NCBI RefSeq assembly: GCF_027627475.1
Contig: NZ_CP115484.1
Span: forward strand, 2,464,001-2,528,000
Reading direction: 5' to 3'
Source of the DNA: Paenibacillus sp. SYP-B4298
Lineage (GTDB): Bacteria; Bacillota; Bacilli; Paenibacillales; Paenibacillaceae
DNA: 64,000 nucleotides
Part shown: positions 42,258 to 51,251 of the stretch, piece by piece
How the letters are laid out: each line of letters opens with the position of its first letter
How positions within the stretch are numbered: the first letter of the stretch is position 1
Program-made: the position numbers and the translations under genes
Notes under the pieces: generated by a model
What the model was told of the DNA's origin: nothing
Databases searched by the model: none
The model's input: the letters and a program-made list of their open reading frames with translations, nothing else

Positions 42258-44479
42258 TACATCACCCGCTTAAACATTTTTTCCAGTTGGTAGGTCGATA
42301 GGTGCACCACAATCGGCCTTCCGTGTGGACATGTATATGGCTGATTGCAAGCAGCAAGCCGTGTAATCAACGCCTCGCCCTCCTCGCGAGTAAGCCGCTG
42401 ATTGGCCTTAATCGATGCCTTGCAGGAGCAGAGGATAGCCGACTTCTCCCGCAGCTTGCCGACGTCAACCGCACGCTTCTCGGCCAAAATCCACTCCGCG
42501 ATCTCCTCGATGACCTCCAGCTCGTCTCCCTTGGGCAGCCATTGCGGATGCGAGCGGACGAGAAAGGCATTCGTACCGAAGGGCTCGATCTCCAGCCCCG
42601 CCTGTGCAAACAGCTCCAGACGCCCGCGAAGCTGCTCCGCCTCCACGGTCGTGAACTCCAGCGTATGGGGCACGAGCAACTGCTGGCTAGCCTCCTCGGG
42701 CTGGCCAAACTTATGATAATAATACTCATAATGAATTCGCTCATGAGCCGCATGCTGGTCGATCAGATACATGCCGGATTCATTCTGCGCAACGAGATAG
42801 GTACCGTGAAGCTGCCCTACCCAGGACAGCTCCGGGAACGCGGACGCATTGGCATTGGACGCGCGTGTCGGCTCAGATGCCCTGCCTGTGCCTGTCATAC
42901 CGGTGCCAGGCGAGCTGCCTCGCGCCGAGTCAACGGCCTGTGAGCCACCCGCCGCACGCGCTCCCGCTGTGTCCTGAGACAGCTCCATGCTGCTGTTCGG
43001 CTGACTTCCGCCTGACTGATGCCCCCCATGTGTGCCGTCCGCTCTGAGCCAGTCATCCGCCCGCCTGGCCGTCTCAGCGGTAGCCGCTATGCTGCCAGTT
43101 GCCGAATCGGTCTGAGCAATCCAGGCGTCCGCTGATGCTGGGGGCCGAGCGGCCGAGACCTCTCCCCCCGCCGCAAAGCCAGGCTCATGCCCCGGATTGA
43201 CCGTCTTGCTGCCATCCGCTACTGCATTGCCGTCTAAGCCGCCTGCTCCGTCTGCGCGTTCACGCAGCTCCGCTCCCGCAGCCAGGAGCGGGGAAGGCTT
43301 GTACAGCTTCTCTGCCGCTCCGGCTGGTATAGCAGGCCCCGCGCCTTGTCCAGATTCGCCAAATGCCAGGGAGCCTCTCTGGCGCTCCTTCGTGGACGCT
43401 GAATCTGCATCTGGCCGAAAGAACGAAATCTGCTGCTGCACGTAGGCAGGCTTGTCACGCTCCGTCTGTACAGTTGCAGACGGAATATGGACATAGCCCG
43501 ACAGCGCCTCGCGCACGGACTGCTGGACAAACTCCTTCAGCTCCGCCTCCTTGCTGAATCTCACCTCCATCTTCGATGGATGGACATTCACATCGACAAG
43601 CGACGGGTGCATGCCAATCTCCAGCACCGTGAGCGGAAAACGGTTAATCGGCAGCAGCGTATGAAACGCCTGCAGAATCGATTGATTCAAGATGAAGCTG
43701 CGGATGTAGCGACCATTGACGATCGTCGTCATCCCGTTCCGGTTCGCTCTGGTCTGCTCGGGCTTGGATACATAGCCACGCAGTGTATAGTCCGGGTGCT
43801 CGCCTGCAACTGGCAGCATCGCCCGCGCCATCGTCGTGCCGTAGACGGCAGCGATGACCTGCAGCCGATCGCCATTGCCAAGCGTGCGCAACAGCGAAGT
43901 CCCGTTATGCTTGAGCGTGAACGCTATGCCAGGATGAGCCATTGCCAGACGATACATATAATCGGAGATATGACCCAGCTCCGTCTGAATCGACTTCATA
44001 TACTTGAGCCGTGCAGGCGTATTATAGAACAGATCGCGAACGATCATCTCCGTTCCCTGACGCGAGGCGGCCGCCTCGCGGCTCACCACCTTGCCGCCCT
44101 CGACCAGCAGCTTGACGCCAAGTCCGCTGTCATCGGCCGCGGTCACACATTCTACCTTCGCCACCGCTGCGATACTTGGCAATGCCTCCCCGCGAAAGCC
44201 CAGGCTCGCAATTCGGAACAGATCGCGGCTATCCAGCAGCTTGCTGGTCGCATGGCGGAGAAATGCCAGCTCCAGATCGTCCGCTTCAATCCCCGCACCG
44301 TTATCGCGAACGCGGATGAAGGTCAGCCCTCCCTCCTCGATCGCTACATCGATCGTGGTGCTTCCTGCGTCAACTGCGTTCTCCACCAGCTCCTTGACGA
44401 CGGAGGAGGGTCGCTCCACCACTTCGCCAGCGGCGATCTGGTTGGCCAGTTGCTCATCCAGCACATGTATTTTCGCCAC
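42257..44479 (-). CDS. mutL: DNA mismatch repair protein MutL
   Basis: A 740-residue protein. The GHKL ATPase head has KELVENAVDAGST, VRDNGAGIE, LGFRGEALPSIAAV and NTPARLKYMK. The C-terminal endonuclease domain has the metal motif DQHAAHERIHYE near 574-585 and CPHGRPIVVHLS at the end, so this is the nicking-type MutL of bacteria without MutH. Between about 345 and 545 lies a long Ala/Gly/Ser-rich linker with little conservation. The start is a GTG at 44479 with AAAGGAG ten bases upstream; that ribosome site is the end of a five-copy pentanucleotide repeat. It follows mutS by 39 bases. Confidence 0.95.
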   Translation of the reverse strand: MAKIHVLDEQLANQIAAGEVVERPSSVVKELVENAVDAGSTTIDVAIEEGGLTFIRVRDNGAGIEADDLELAFLRHATSKLLDSRDLFRIASLGFRGEALPSIAAVAKVECVTAADDSGLGVKLLVEGGKVVSREAAASRQGTEMIVRDLFYNTPARLKYMKSIQTELGHISDYMYRLAMAHPGIAFTLKHNGTSLLRTLGNGDRLQVIAAVYGTTMARAMLPVAGEHPDYTLRGYVSKPEQTRANRNGMTTIVNGRYIRSFILNQSILQAFHTLLPINRFPLTVLEIGMHPSLVDVNVHPSKMEVRFSKEAELKEFVQQSVREALSGYVHIPSATVQTERDKPAYVQQQISFFRPDADSASTKERQRGSLAFGESGQGAGPAIPAGAAEKLYKPSPLLAAGAELRERADGAGGLDGNAVADGSKTVNPGHEPGFAAGGEVSAARPPASADAWIAQTDSATGSIAATAETARRADDWLRADGTHGGHQSGGSQPNSSMELSQDTAGARAAGGSQAVDSARGSSPGTGMTGTGRASEPTRASNANASAFPELSWVGQLHGTYLVAQNESGMYLIDQHAAHERIHYEYYYHKFGQPEEASQQLLVPHTLEFTTVEAEQLRGRLELFAQAGLEIEPFGTNAFLVRSHPQWLPKGDELEVIEEIAEWILAEKRAVDVGKLREKSAILCSCKASIKANQRLTREEGEALITRLAACNQPYTCPHGRPIVVHLSTYQLEKMFKRVM

Positions 44480-44489
44480 GGCAGCACAA

Positions 44490-44515
44490 CTCCTTTCCTT
44501 TCCTTTCCTTTCCTT
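44490..44515 (-). repeat. (AAGGA)5 microsatellite forming the mutL ribosome-binding region
   Basis: Five perfect TCCTT units on the plus strand, read AAGGA on the minus strand, fill the 39-base gap between mutS and mutL. The last unit runs into AAAGGAG, the mutL Shine-Dalgarno sequence, so every unit is itself a partial ribosome site. Confidence 0.85.
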
Positions 44516-44518
44516 CCC

Positions 44519-47458
44519 TTACTCAGCGAGCTTTTGCTTCATTTCGCTAATCCACTGCATCGCCTGCAGCGGCGTCATATTGAACAGATCGAGCTTTCTC
44601 AGCTCCTCCGCCACTTTATCCGACTTCGTCGGCTTGCGCGGCTTGTCGGCAGCGGACGGCTCCGTCGCGGCGAACAGCGACAGCTGCACCACCTCACCCG
44701 CCGCGGCGACCTCCGCCGCGTACAGCGGGGATAACGACTGATGCGCTGCCGATTCCCTGATAGCTGTGTCAGGGGCAACAGCCTTGCTGGCTGCGCTACC
44801 GCTATCCGCCCCCGCTGTGGACGATACATCGCCAGAAGCAGCGTCAGAAGCCGCTGTCGCGTTACCCGCTCCCTCGCCAGGCTTCATCCCGCCGGAAGGC
44901 GCGGCGGGCAGCCCCGTGTCCGCAGCCGCAGCCGATGGCTCGCCTCTGCGAGCAACATCCACCGCCGCATTGGACATACCCGCACCTGAAGCAACGTCGG
45001 CTGGCGTGGTCGCCACGTACTGAGCAGCGTTGGCAGACGGGACAGACCCGCCTCTCTCCGCTAGCCCTCCGCCATGCTGCTCCCCGCTATGGAGCAGCGC
45101 ATAGGCGCGGTCGATGATGATGCCAGGCAGTCCTGCAAGCTGTGCGCAGTAGATGCCATAGCTTGTGCTGGCGGCGCCAGGCACCAGCTTCCGCAGAAAC
45201 GTGACCTGGTCGGCGCTCTCCTGCACAGCCATGCACGCATTGGACAGTCCAGGCAGCGAATCCTCCAGATGAGCCAGCTCGTGGAAATGTGTCGATACGA
45301 GCGCCTTGCAGCCGATCTGATGATGGACGAACTCGATGACCGCTTGAGCGATCGCCATCCCTTCGCCAGTCGAGGTGCCGCGACCCAGCTCGTCAATAAT
45401 AACCAGACTATGCCGGGTCGCCTGCTCGGTCATGATCTGGATGTCCTTCATCTCGACCATGAACGTACTCTGCCCGCCAATCAGATCATCCGCCGCTCCG
45501 ATGCGGGTGAAGATCCGGTCTGTGAGCGGGATGGTCGCCGCGTCTGCAGGCACGAAGCAGCCGATCTGCGCCATGATGCAGATGAGTGCCACCTGCCGCA
45601 TGTAGGTGCTCTTGCCCGCCATATTCGGCCCAGTGATGAGCAGCATCGGTTGTTCATCGCCAAGTGAGGTGTCGTTGGCGATGAACGGCGTGCTGCCCAT
45701 GACCGCCTCCACGACCGGATGACGACCGCCTTCGATCTGAAGTCCGTAGCCGCTACTGATGACAGGTCGGCAGAACCGCTGCTCCGCGCTGATTGCCGCC
45801 AGCGACTGATAGACGTCGATCGCGGCGATCACCTCGGCCAGACGCTGCAGTCGGCTCAGGTGACTGGCCAGATGGTCGCGCAGCTCAGCGAACCGCTCGT
45901 ACTCCAGGTCAACCATCTTCTCCTCAGCCTCCAGAATAAGCCGCTCCTTCTCCTTCAGCTCCGGCGTCACGAACCGCTCGGCGTTGGCCAGCGTCTGCTT
46001 GCGCTCGTAGCGTCCCTCAGGCAGTTGAGACAGATTCGCCTTCGTTACCTCCAGATAGTAGCCAAACACCTTGTTGTACCCGATCTTCAGCGTCCGTATG
46101 CCAGTCGCCTCACGCTCCCGCTTCTCCAGCTCGGCCAGCCACCGCTTGCCGCCGGTGCTCGCCTCGCGTAGCTGATCCAGGTAGTCGTCATAGCCCTGGC
46201 GTATCAGACCGCCCTCGCGCACCGACACCGGCGGGTCTTCCACCAGCACGGTCTCGATCATTGCGGCCAGGTCCGCGCAATCATCTAGCCCCGCCACGAG
46301 CGCGGACAAGGTGCCCGAGGCCGAGGCCTGACAGCGCTCCGCAATTCCCGGCACCCGTTGCAGCGACAGCTTGAGCGCGTTCAGGTCGCGGGCGTTGGCG
46401 CTGCCGAAGGCTACCCGTCCAACCAGACGCTCCAGATCGTAGATTTCCTTCAGATCGCCGCGCAGCTCCTCGCGCAGCATGAAATCATGATAGAGCTTGT
46501 CCACAGCCTCCAGCCGCTCCTCGATCGAATGCTGGCTCAGCAGCGGCTTATCGATCCAGCGGCGCAGCAAGCGCGCCCCCATCGCGGTCTCGGTTCGGTC
46601 AAGCAGCCAGAGCAGCGAGCCCTTCTTCCGCCGCTCATGAACCGTCTCCGTCAGCTCCAGATTGCGACGTGTGAACGGGTCCAGCACCATATACTGATTT
46701 GGCTCATATCCCCGAATGACAGACACATGGCCAAGTGACCGTTTTTGCGTCTCGTTCAGGTAGCCGGTAAGCACACTCACCGCGCGGACGCGGGCAGGAG
46801 CCAGCTTGGATAGCTGCTCTTGCCCGTATTTGCCTTCGAGCAGCGCCTGATCCATCGGCTCCCGCTCTGTCAGCAGCAGCGGGCGCTCCCATCCCTGGGC
46901 GAGCTCCTGAAGCGCCTCCAGCAGCGCAGCCTCGCCTACAACCTCGGCAGGATGATATACGTTCAGCTCGTCAGCAAGCATCTGCACGGAGGCAGGGAAG
47001 GAAGTCGCATACAGCTCGCCTGTGGATAGATCGCATACCGCGAGCGCATGCGAGCCGCCCTCTTCTGCGACGCCCGCAATAAAGTTGTTCGCCTTGCCCT
47101 CCAGCGACTTCGTCTCCATCACCGTGCCGGGTGTAATGACCCGGACGATCTCTCGCCGCACCACACCCTTGGCCGCCGCCGGGTCCTCGACCTGCTCGCA
47201 GATCGCTACCTTATAGCCCTTCTCGATAAGTCTGGATATGTATCCTTCTGCCGAATGGTAGGGCACGCCGCACATCGGGATGCGCTCCTTCCCCCCGCCA
47301 TCCCGCCCGGTCAGCGTAATCTCCAGCACTCGTGAAGCTAGCACCGCATCGTCAAAAAACATCTCATAAAAATCGCCCAGCCTAAAAAACAGAAACGCAT
47401 CCTGCGCCTGCTCCTTAATTGACAAATATTGCTGGATCATCGGAGTATAGCCTGACAT
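44519..47458 (-). CDS. mutS: DNA mismatch repair protein MutS
   Basis: About 979 residues, longer than the usual 850-900. The mismatch-reading motif is in FRLGDFYEMFFDDA (Phe-x-Glu). The ATPase has Walker A ITGPNMAGKSTYMRQ, LIGGQSTFMVEM, Walker B VIIDELGRGTSTGEG and the helix-turn-helix end. The extra length is an Ala/Gly/Ser-rich insert at about 802-901, before the C-terminal tetramer/clamp-binding segment that contains QLSLF, a likely beta-clamp motif. The ATG at 47458 has AGGAGG six bases upstream. It heads the operon mutS-mutL-methyltransferase-miaA-hfq. Confidence 0.96.
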   Translation of the reverse strand: MSGYTPMIQQYLSIKEQAQDAFLFFRLGDFYEMFFDDAVLASRVLEITLTGRDGGGKERIPMCGVPYHSAEGYISRLIEKGYKVAICEQVEDPAAAKGVVRREIVRVITPGTVMETKSLEGKANNFIAGVAEEGGSHALAVCDLSTGELYATSFPASVQMLADELNVYHPAEVVGEAALLEALQELAQGWERPLLLTEREPMDQALLEGKYGQEQLSKLAPARVRAVSVLTGYLNETQKRSLGHVSVIRGYEPNQYMVLDPFTRRNLELTETVHERRKKGSLLWLLDRTETAMGARLLRRWIDKPLLSQHSIEERLEAVDKLYHDFMLREELRGDLKEIYDLERLVGRVAFGSANARDLNALKLSLQRVPGIAERCQASASGTLSALVAGLDDCADLAAMIETVLVEDPPVSVREGGLIRQGYDDYLDQLREASTGGKRWLAELEKREREATGIRTLKIGYNKVFGYYLEVTKANLSQLPEGRYERKQTLANAERFVTPELKEKERLILEAEEKMVDLEYERFAELRDHLASHLSRLQRLAEVIAAIDVYQSLAAISAEQRFCRPVISSGYGLQIEGGRHPVVEAVMGSTPFIANDTSLGDEQPMLLITGPNMAGKSTYMRQVALICIMAQIGCFVPADAATIPLTDRIFTRIGAADDLIGGQSTFMVEMKDIQIMTEQATRHSLVIIDELGRGTSTGEGMAIAQAVIEFVHHQIGCKALVSTHFHELAHLEDSLPGLSNACMAVQESADQVTFLRKLVPGAASTSYGIYCAQLAGLPGIIIDRAYALLHSGEQHGGGLAERGGSVPSANAAQYVATTPADVASGAGMSNAAVDVARRGEPSAAAADTGLPAAPSGGMKPGEGAGNATAASDAASGDVSSTAGADSGSAASKAVAPDTAIRESAAHQSLSPLYAAEVAAAGEVVQLSLFAATEPSAADKPRKPTKSDKVAEELRKLDLFNMTPLQAMQWISEMKQKLAE

Positions 47459-47596
47459 ACACAACCTCCTGCCTCTATCATTAAGCTCACGCAGCCATTC
47501 ATTTATTCTGAGTATTTCATTATATCAGAATATCAGAATTATTGCTCAAGAGGCAATGGAGGGCTAACGCGGCGACACGCCACCCCGTAAGACGTA

Positions 47597-49177
47597 TTAG
47601 CGCACAGGAATCCGCCACTTCAGCCGAATATCCCGCCCCTCATCCCACACGTCGCCTCGCCTCGCCGCCTCCAGCAGCGGCTCGATCCAACGAGCCAGCC
47701 GCGCATAGCTTGGCGTCAACGTCATCCGGGCGAAGAATGGCTCCAGGCCGCGCAGCAGCGGCCGTCTGTCGCCCGCATAATAGGCCGCCACCAGCGCTTC
47801 ATCACAGGCGGGCAGCACATGCGGCGTGGCGGCAAGCGTCCGCTCCTCGGCAGCAGCGAGCAAGGCGAGCGCGAAGGCGGCGCGAGCGGCCGCAGGCGAT
47901 ACAAGCCAGCTTGGCGGCGTGCGGTACTCGAAGCCGCCATGCGGCTGGCGGCGGAAATCGCCTAGCCAGCCGTAACGCGGGCGGCGGGTGCGGGCGCCCG
48001 CGCCCTCCACCAGTGCCAGCGGCATCGCTACGCAGCTATCGAGCGTCCGCAGCAGGCGGCTCGTCAGCGGCACGCCGCTCAGGTGGAGGTGGCCGCCCAG
48101 CGCCAGGCCCGGTACCGGCATGCCGCCTGCCAGCCAGCGCAGCCCGCTCGCGCCGATGCGCTGCGCGGCCTGCAGCAGCAGCGAGCGCAGCGCGGACGCC
48201 AGCACAGCGGGGTCGGCTGCCGGAGCTGGCCGCAGCTCGGCAACCGGGTAGCGCAGCCGCCGCCCGACAGGCACAGCGTCGCAGCCGACAGGGCCATGCG
48301 GCGGCAAATAACGCGCCGCCGATGCCAGCCTTCCGTCTGGGCGCAGCAGCGCAAACTCGGGGTCGGCGCCCAGCAGCACGCTGCCGCGAGCGGCCTCCTC
48401 CGCGGGATACGTCAGCGCAAAACGCGCCGCGGCCTCCTGCCAGAAGCTGGAGCCATGCGGCGGCAGCTTCACCGCGCTTACGCTCGTGCGGCCATCATCA
48501 TCCAGCGCCACGATGACTTCACCAAAGTCGAGGCAGAGCGCATACAGAGCGCGCATCGCCATGCGCGCCACCCGGCGATAGAGCGGATCCGCCTCATCCA
48601 GTCCCGCCCGCACATCTGAACGCAGCCCGTACCCTGATCCCGCGGCGGGCAGAACTGCAGGCCGCCAGCTCGCAGTGTCAGCACTGTAGCCGCCACCCAA
48701 GAGCGGCACACCGATCCTCTCCATCTGCACAATCTCCAGATGAAAGACTGCAACTCGGTAGAAACGGCAGCCCGCTCTGACCGATTCCGTGGCAGGCTCC
48801 TTCTCTTGCAGCGCTCTCCAGCCGATCCCGGCAGCTCTGAGGCGCGTTGCCAACGCAGGCTCATCCAACTCTGCGATTCGGGCGGCTCCTGCGTTCAGAA
48901 GCCATGCTCCGTCTGGCAGCTTCGCCCGCTCCAGCAGCGGCTGGCCGCTGGGTAAGGTACCCTGTTCCCGTTGAAGCAGAGCCGCTTCATTGGCATGCTG
49001 TAGACGGTTTGACCTCATGACTGCGCATGGCCACAGCAAGACAGCCGCTTGCTCGGTCTCTGGCTCCAGCTCCTGCAGCTCTGACAGGCCATCTACAGGA
49101 GCAGTCTGCCTGCCCAGGGCTGCTTCCTTCCCTGGTCGCTGCTCGTTCCCTCTCCAGATCCATACTCCACCGCTCAT
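47597..49177 (-). CDS. Putative amidoligase (COOH-NH2 ligase type 2)
   Basis: A 526-residue protein. The C-terminal 270 residues match the PhiEco32-like COOH-NH2 ligase family: LLGADPEFALLRPDG near 270, AVPVGRRLRYPVAELRP, LALGGHLHLSGVPL and GGFEYRTPPSWLVS, giving the Glu, His and Arg residues of a glutamine-synthetase-like ATP-grasp site. Such enzymes are predicted to form amide or peptide bonds, often in surface or spore-related contexts. The N-terminal 250 residues have no family I recognise. It lies between cotE and mutS, an intrusion into the Bacillus gene order. GC content is high. The start follows GGGGAGAG. Confidence 0.72.
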   Translation of the reverse strand: MSGGVWIWRGNEQRPGKEAALGRQTAPVDGLSELQELEPETEQAAVLLWPCAVMRSNRLQHANEAALLQREQGTLPSGQPLLERAKLPDGAWLLNAGAARIAELDEPALATRLRAAGIGWRALQEKEPATESVRAGCRFYRVAVFHLEIVQMERIGVPLLGGGYSADTASWRPAVLPAAGSGYGLRSDVRAGLDEADPLYRRVARMAMRALYALCLDFGEVIVALDDDGRTSVSAVKLPPHGSSFWQEAAARFALTYPAEEAARGSVLLGADPEFALLRPDGRLASAARYLPPHGPVGCDAVPVGRRLRYPVAELRPAPAADPAVLASALRSLLLQAAQRIGASGLRWLAGGMPVPGLALGGHLHLSGVPLTSRLLRTLDSCVAMPLALVEGAGARTRRPRYGWLGDFRRQPHGGFEYRTPPSWLVSPAAARAAFALALLAAAEERTLAATPHVLPACDEALVAAYYAGDRRPLLRGLEPFFARMTLTPSYARLARWIEPLLEAARRGDVWDEGRDIRLKWRIPVR

Positions 49178-49374
49178 CGCTTCTCTCCCCGCCTGATCAT
49201 CGCTGCGCGAGTAACTTCAAGCCATCGCCTTACGCGGGATGGCGGGCTGTCTTTGTAGCGCAGCGCGTGATTTGATGACAAGCGTTAACGGCTGGCGCCA
49301 TCCTCGGCAGCCTATGCCCTGTTGCATGTCGCGATAGAAGACCCGAATAAATGACATATTTAATTACATTAATA
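49178..49374. other. Gap with an inverted repeat and a relative of repeat family 2
   Basis: GGATGGCG and CGCCATCC are about 50 bases apart (near 49240 and 49295), enclosing TGTC...GACA and AAGCGTTAACGGCTGG, which resembles the second dispersed repeat. No gene is seen. Confidence 0.4.
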
Positions 49375-49399
49375 TTAAAAAAAGAGGGCTATCGCCCTC
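49375..49399 (-). terminator. cotE terminator
   Basis: GAGGGC pairs with GCCCTC across a four-base loop; on the minus strand seven or more T residues follow. It is 58 bases after the cotE stop codon. Confidence 0.85.
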
Positions 49400-49457
49400 G
49401 ACCGCTGCTGCGGTCCTTGCATAGATTATACTAAACGTACAGGAAGGAATTTCCTAA

Positions 49458-50021
49458 TTACAACTCATCATCAAGCAGCTCGGGGTCCAGATCCTCGAAA
49501 TCGCCGTCGCCTTCCAGACCATACTCAAAATCTTTGCCGTCCAGGTCGTCGCCTCCTGGCAGAACCGCGACGAACACCTTGGTCTCGGCGATCATCTCCA
49601 CGGAGAATTCCCGTTCTACGCGGATGACCACAGACGTTCCGCTCGACGATATGGTGGCCTCGATGCAATTGGGCTCCTGTGTCGCCTCGGCAGCTACCTC
49701 CTCCGTAGAGGCTCTATGCTTCGGATCGAGATAAGAGAGCGGAACGCTTTCTACATAGGATACCGTCTCTTTGGCCACATCAGTTTGCGAGTTTTTGTCA
49801 TAGGAATACCAGCAGTTAATATCGTAAGTACCGATCACCTCGATTCCGTCGCCGGCCTTCACCGCTTCATATTGGTGGTTTATGATCCAAGCACCTAATA
49901 TGCTAGTCGGGTTGTGAGGCGGTGTGACGGTATGCGTTACTGTCGAAAACTTACGACCTTTGCCGCAGACAGCTTTCGTGATTATCTCTCTGGCTTGTAG
50001 CTGTTTATCTGCAATTGTCAT
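49458..50021 (-). CDS. cotE: Outer spore coat morphogenetic protein CotE
   Basis: About 187 residues. It carries the CotE signature REIITKAVCGKGRKFSTVTH, followed by GAWIINHQYEAVKAGDGIEV, GTYDINCWYSYDKNSQT, PNCIEATISSSG and an acidic C-terminal tail (DFEDLDPELLDDEL). CotE assembles on the forespore surface and recruits outer coat proteins. The ATG at 50021 has GGAGGAGG seven bases upstream; a longer frame begins ten codons earlier without one. In B. subtilis it lies next to mutS; here a putative amidoligase gene separates them. Sporulation by this organism follows from its presence. Confidence 0.95.
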   Translation of the reverse strand: MTIADKQLQAREIITKAVCGKGRKFSTVTHTVTPPHNPTSILGAWIINHQYEAVKAGDGIEVIGTYDINCWYSYDKNSQTDVAKETVSYVESVPLSYLDPKHRASTEEVAAEATQEPNCIEATISSSGTSVVIRVEREFSVEMIAETKVFVAVLPGGDDLDGKDFEYGLEGDGDFEDLDPELLDDEL

Positions 50022-50226
50022 TGCATTAACCTCCTCCATACAATCATTCAATTAAAGTGTATGCAGGACATAGGCAAATGTTGATACATCTGTACCGCAG
50101 AAATGTCAACTCTTTTAAATGTTTTTGGACTGTCCAGGTAGATGACTGCCATCAATCCGCCCGTTTCCCCGCACTGGAACGAAGCAGATGTCCACAGCAC
50201 GGGCAGCCTGATCGCCCTATATCTGC

Positions 50227-51177
50227 TTAAGCTATCTTCTTTCGCTTCAGGCGTCTGGCGATGGATAGGAAACGCTCCAGCTCCCGGCACAGCAGCAGCA
50301 GCGCCGATCGAATCTCGAATTCCTCGCGCGTCGCAGGCAGCGGCATCAAGCGGAATACCTCCTCCAGCTCCTCCAGCTCCCGCTCAACTCTGCCCTCGTA
50401 TACATCAGACATCACCTCAAGCGCCAGCGAATCGAATACCTCTGCGAGCAGCTCGCCCTGGGGCACCTTCTCGTAGGCAAGCGCCAGCAGCGGCAGCATC
50501 TGAGAGATCGAATCAAGCTGCTCTCTGCGCATCGCATAGTAGGTGCGCCAATATTTCTCATACCCGATCAGCCGGTTCTCCCGGTAGTTGTCTGCTTTGG
50601 CCGCCCCCCGCTCAATGGCATCATGAGCATGCAGCAGCTCCTCGCCGTTCCACAGATGCGCAGGGTTGCGCAGGGAGCGGGACATCTCGGTGAAGATCGC
50701 GCTGAACAGTTGCTCCAGCCGCCGCTTCCCCTCCTGCAGCGACTTCTCCTCGCTGGGCATATACAGCAGATTCATTACGAGCGCCCAGCCAAGGCCGGTT
50801 ACCAGCAGCAAAAATTCATTGCCGATCAGCTCCCAGCTTACCTCCTGACGCTCGAACATATGGAAGACGACTACAGCGCTCGTCACGATCCCATCCTTCA
50901 GGCTCAGTCGGGACAAGATCGGAAAGGCCGTAAGCACAAATAGCGACAACGCCCAAATCTTGAAGCCGCAGAGCAAGAATATAATAGAAGCAAAAAACAA
51001 TCCCAGCATCGAAGCGACCAGGCGGATGGCAGCGATGCGTATGCCTCTCATCCGGGTGACCTCTACAGCCAGGATTGCGATAAGGCCTGCCGATAATGCC
51101 GGCGTCAGCCCCAAATATAATGCAGTATAGATCGCGGCGAGCGCTGCCGCTGCTGTCTTGATAATGCGCATTCCCAT
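50227..51177 (-). CDS. ArAE/FUSC-type aromatic acid exporter family protein
   Basis: A 316-residue membrane protein. About five transmembrane helices occupy residues 5-140 (ALAAIYTALYLGL, LSAGLIAILAVEV, LGLFFASIIFLLCGF). A long cytoplasmic helical domain follows, of the DUF939/ArAE_1 kind (EEKSLQEGKRRLEQLFSAIF, YEKYWRTYYAMRREQLD). Family members are proton-driven exporters of aromatic carboxylates or related compounds; the substrate is unknown. GAGAGGA lies before the ATG. It has no obvious operon partner; cotE and the ABC operon lie on either side on the same strand. Confidence 0.82.
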   Translation of the reverse strand: MGMRIIKTAAAALAAIYTALYLGLTPALSAGLIAILAVEVTRMRGIRIAAIRLVASMLGLFFASIIFLLCGFKIWALSLFVLTAFPILSRLSLKDGIVTSAVVVFHMFERQEVSWELIGNEFLLLVTGLGWALVMNLLYMPSEEKSLQEGKRRLEQLFSAIFTEMSRSLRNPAHLWNGEELLHAHDAIERGAAKADNYRENRLIGYEKYWRTYYAMRREQLDSISQMLPLLALAYEKVPQGELLAEVFDSLALEVMSDVYEGRVERELEELEEVFRLMPLPATREEFEIRSALLLLCRELERFLSIARRLKRKKIA

Positions 51178-51251
51178 ACCATAATCCTCTCAGTCGTCGC
51201 CATAGGGTAAGATGGACGCTGCATTGCTGCACCGTTCCATATGCTTCTATC

